Below, in pieces: positions 5,661 through 6,338 of a DNA stretch of 6,338 bases. How positions within the stretch are numbered: position 1 is the stretch's first letter; each line of letters starts with the position of its first letter. The notes under the pieces are model-generated. The model worked only from the letters and a program-made list of their open reading frames with translations. It searched no databases and had not been told where the DNA came from. Source of the DNA: Methanoregula sp. UBA276 (lineage in GTDB: Archaea; Halobacteriota; Methanomicrobia; Methanomicrobiales; Methanospirillaceae). Where the stretch lies: contig DANA01000133.1 in the NCBI GenBank assembly GCA_002508495.1, positions 1 to 6,338 of the forward strand. The letters are read 5' to 3'. The position numbers and the translations under genes are program-made.

Positions 5661-6106
5661 TACATCATCTCCTTCACTTTGGTAAACAGTTCCTCGGCCA
5701 TCGCTGTCGGGTCAGCGGTCCTTTCGATCTTCACGCCCAGTTCCGCTGCATAGTCCCAGAGGAGCTCGATGCATTCCGTGTAGCGCGGGCAGGTGCCGCA
5801 GTCCCCGTCATGCTCGTACCAGACCTGCATGCCATGCTTCTGGGAGACGAAGATGATGGCCGTGGTGTTGAACGGCACTGACCGGCCAAGGAGGACCCCG
5901 CGTCCGGCATGGATCGCGTGAATTTCGATCTGGTTGGCCTGCGCCATCTCCCGCAGGGCAGATTCGATCCGCTGGTCCATCAGGTGCAGCGCCCGTGACA
6001 CCGCCTGGCGCGAGATGCCCATCTGCTGGGCGATCGCGATGTTGGCAACACCGCTCCTCCGCAGGGTCCAGAACCCGAACTGCTTATCATGCGTGGGCAG
6101 GAACAT
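5660..6106 (-). CDS. Tfx-like helix-turn-helix regulator with Cys cluster
   Basis: A 148-residue cytosolic DNA-binding protein. The N-terminal 50 residues form a helix-turn-helix: FGFWTLRRSGVANIAIAQQM, then GISRQAVSRALHLMDQRI. The recognition helix lies at about 31-42 (ISRQAVSRALHL). The style is that of archaeal Tfx proteins and sigma-70 region 4. A beta-rich middle (60-98) and a three-Cys group C103-x2-C106-x5-C112 in DCGTCPRYTEC follow, with His91 and His99 nearby. This part could bind a metal or cluster or sense redox state (inference). The ATG at 6106 is fixed by an in-frame TGA two codons upstream. There is no ribosome binding site, and a TATA box lies about 27 nt upstream, so the mRNA is probably leaderless. 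A perfect inverted repeat fills the space between. As first gene of the cluster it likely controls its own operon. True Tfx orthology is uncertain, because the C-terminal Cys domain is unusual. Confidence 0.85.
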   Translation of the reverse strand: MFLPTHDKQFGFWTLRRSGVANIAIAQQMGISRQAVSRALHLMDQRIESALREMAQANQIEIHAIHAGRGVLLGRSVPFNTTAIIFVSQKHGMQVWYEHDGDCGTCPRYTECIELLWDYAAELGVKIERTADPTAMAEELFTKVKEMM

Positions 6107-6107
6107 A

Positions 6108-6129
6108 TGTCAACATGTTGATGTTGACA
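6108..6129. promoter_or_regulatory. Perfect inverted-repeat operator at the regulator start
   Basis: TGTCAACAT (6108-6116), spacer GTTG, then ATGTTGACA (6121-6129) form a perfect 9-bp inverted repeat. Inside it, CAACATGTTG (6111-6120) is a second perfect palindrome, so three overlapping half-sites lie in 22 bases. The repeat begins one base beyond the regulator start codon and ends next to the TATA box, covering the expected transcription start. This is the classic position for an archaeal autorepressor site. Confidence 0.75.
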
Positions 6130-6137
6130 CAATATAA
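6130..6137. promoter_or_regulatory. Near-symmetric TATA box serving divergent genes
   Basis: AATATAAT on the plus strand reads ATTATATT on the minus strand. Its centre lies about 27 nt before the regulator ATG (6106) and about 22 nt before the ATG at 6156 of the nuclease fragment. It could therefore direct leaderless transcripts in both directions. The inverted repeat lies on the regulator side only. Confidence 0.6.
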
Positions 6138-6155
6138 TGCTTCCTGCACCGGAGC

Positions 6156-6338
6156 ATGCTTCCCCCACCGCACGGGTGCCGCCCGGCCGATGCCCGCTTC
6201 ATCGGCTCCCCCGTTGACTACGTGATCTTCGCTGGCCTCACCCGTGTTGCCGATGAGAAGGAATCCGCGATCCGGATCGTGTTTATGGATGTCAAGCAGG
6301 GCAAAAGCACCCTGAACCGGACCCGGTGGATTATCCGC
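6156..6338 (+). CDS. Holliday-resolvase-like endonuclease core, N-terminally short, runs off the window
   Basis: Sixty-one residues are visible and the frame is open at the window edge. They match the core of the predicted archaeal endonuclease family related to Holliday junction resolvase (COG4741/PF10107): RPADARFIGSPVDYVIFAGL (9-28), then IVFMDVKQGKSTLN (41-54). Asp21 in PVDYVIF and the D45-V-K47 pair fit the PD-(D/E)xK active site of these nucleases. Family members as I recall them carry roughly 60-80 residues before this point, with a membrane or coiled-coil segment and a Ser-Arg-rich stretch. Here an in-frame TAA lies at 6135-6137, inside the TATA box, so that part is missing. The ATG at 6156 could start a leaderless short form. 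Alternatively this is the remnant of a gene cut on its 5' side. The C-terminus cannot be judged. Confidence 0.7.
   Translation, partial: MLPPPHGCRPADARFIGSPVDYVIFAGLTRVADEKESAIRIVFMDVKQGKSTLNRTRWIIR

Noticed and set aside
4244..5753. Two long plus-strand open frames (259 and 349 codons) opposite the SdpI-like and PH-like genes
   Set aside because: They are antisense to well-supported membrane proteins, lack any domain, and have Arg/Pro/Asp/His-rich composition typical of GC-rich shadow frames.
1..6338. tRNA, rRNA, CRISPR repeats, insertion sequences or attachment sites
   Set aside because: I found no T-arm consensus, regularly spaced repeats, terminal inverted repeats or transposase-like proteins.

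Overview
The window looks like a stretch of chromosome from a methanogenic archaeon, most likely of the order Methanomicrobiales (Methanoregula-like). This rests on the protein families: an archaeal adenosine-specific kinase (COG1839/PF04008), a CxxC-x17-CxxC zinc-ribbon mini-protein, a Thr/Pro-stalked surface protein, a Tfx-like regulator and a COG4741-type Holliday-resolvase-like nuclease. The promoters also look archaeal, with TATA boxes about 25 nt before starts, GGAGGTGA-type ribosome binding sites and T-tract terminators. I see no tRNA, rRNA, CRISPR array or insertion sequence.

Left part (1-1870): about 200 bases without a convincing gene, then three minus-strand genes with apparently separate promoters. 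They encode a 60-residue zinc-ribbon protein with an RG-rich head (228-410), a four-helix membrane protein of unknown function (508-1008), and a secreted, C-terminally anchored surface protein (1081-1848). The last of these is divergent from the adenosine-specific kinase gene (1982-2479, plus), and the two share a compact promoter region.

Middle (2480-3490): a 530-base gene-poor interval holding several TATA-like boxes, many on the minus strand, and a hairpin. A small HEAT-repeat protein gene (3011-3457, plus) follows. It converges on the minus-strand cluster at a shared T tract.

Right part (3490-6338): four close minus-strand genes, read from right to left. They encode a Tfx-like HTH regulator with a Cys cluster (5660-6106), a two-helix membrane protein with a PH-like C-terminal domain (5043-5660), an SdpI/DUF1648 membrane protein (4235-5038), and a YkgJ-type Cys-rich protein (3490 to about 4194). 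The first three are tightly coupled. The regulator appears to be leaderless, with a perfect 9-bp inverted repeat between its TATA box and start codon, which suggests autoregulation. The layout recalls the bacterial SdpR/SdpI autorepressor and membrane immunity pair, but with an unrelated archaeal regulator and an extra PH-like partner. The two membrane proteins share an N-terminal LGWCP tag. The YkgJ gene has no ATG, GTG or TTG start that keeps its first Cys motif, and a strong ribosome binding site points to an ATT start. At the right edge, divergent from the regulator, lies the core of a Holliday-resolvase-like nuclease without its usual N-terminal region. It runs off the window.
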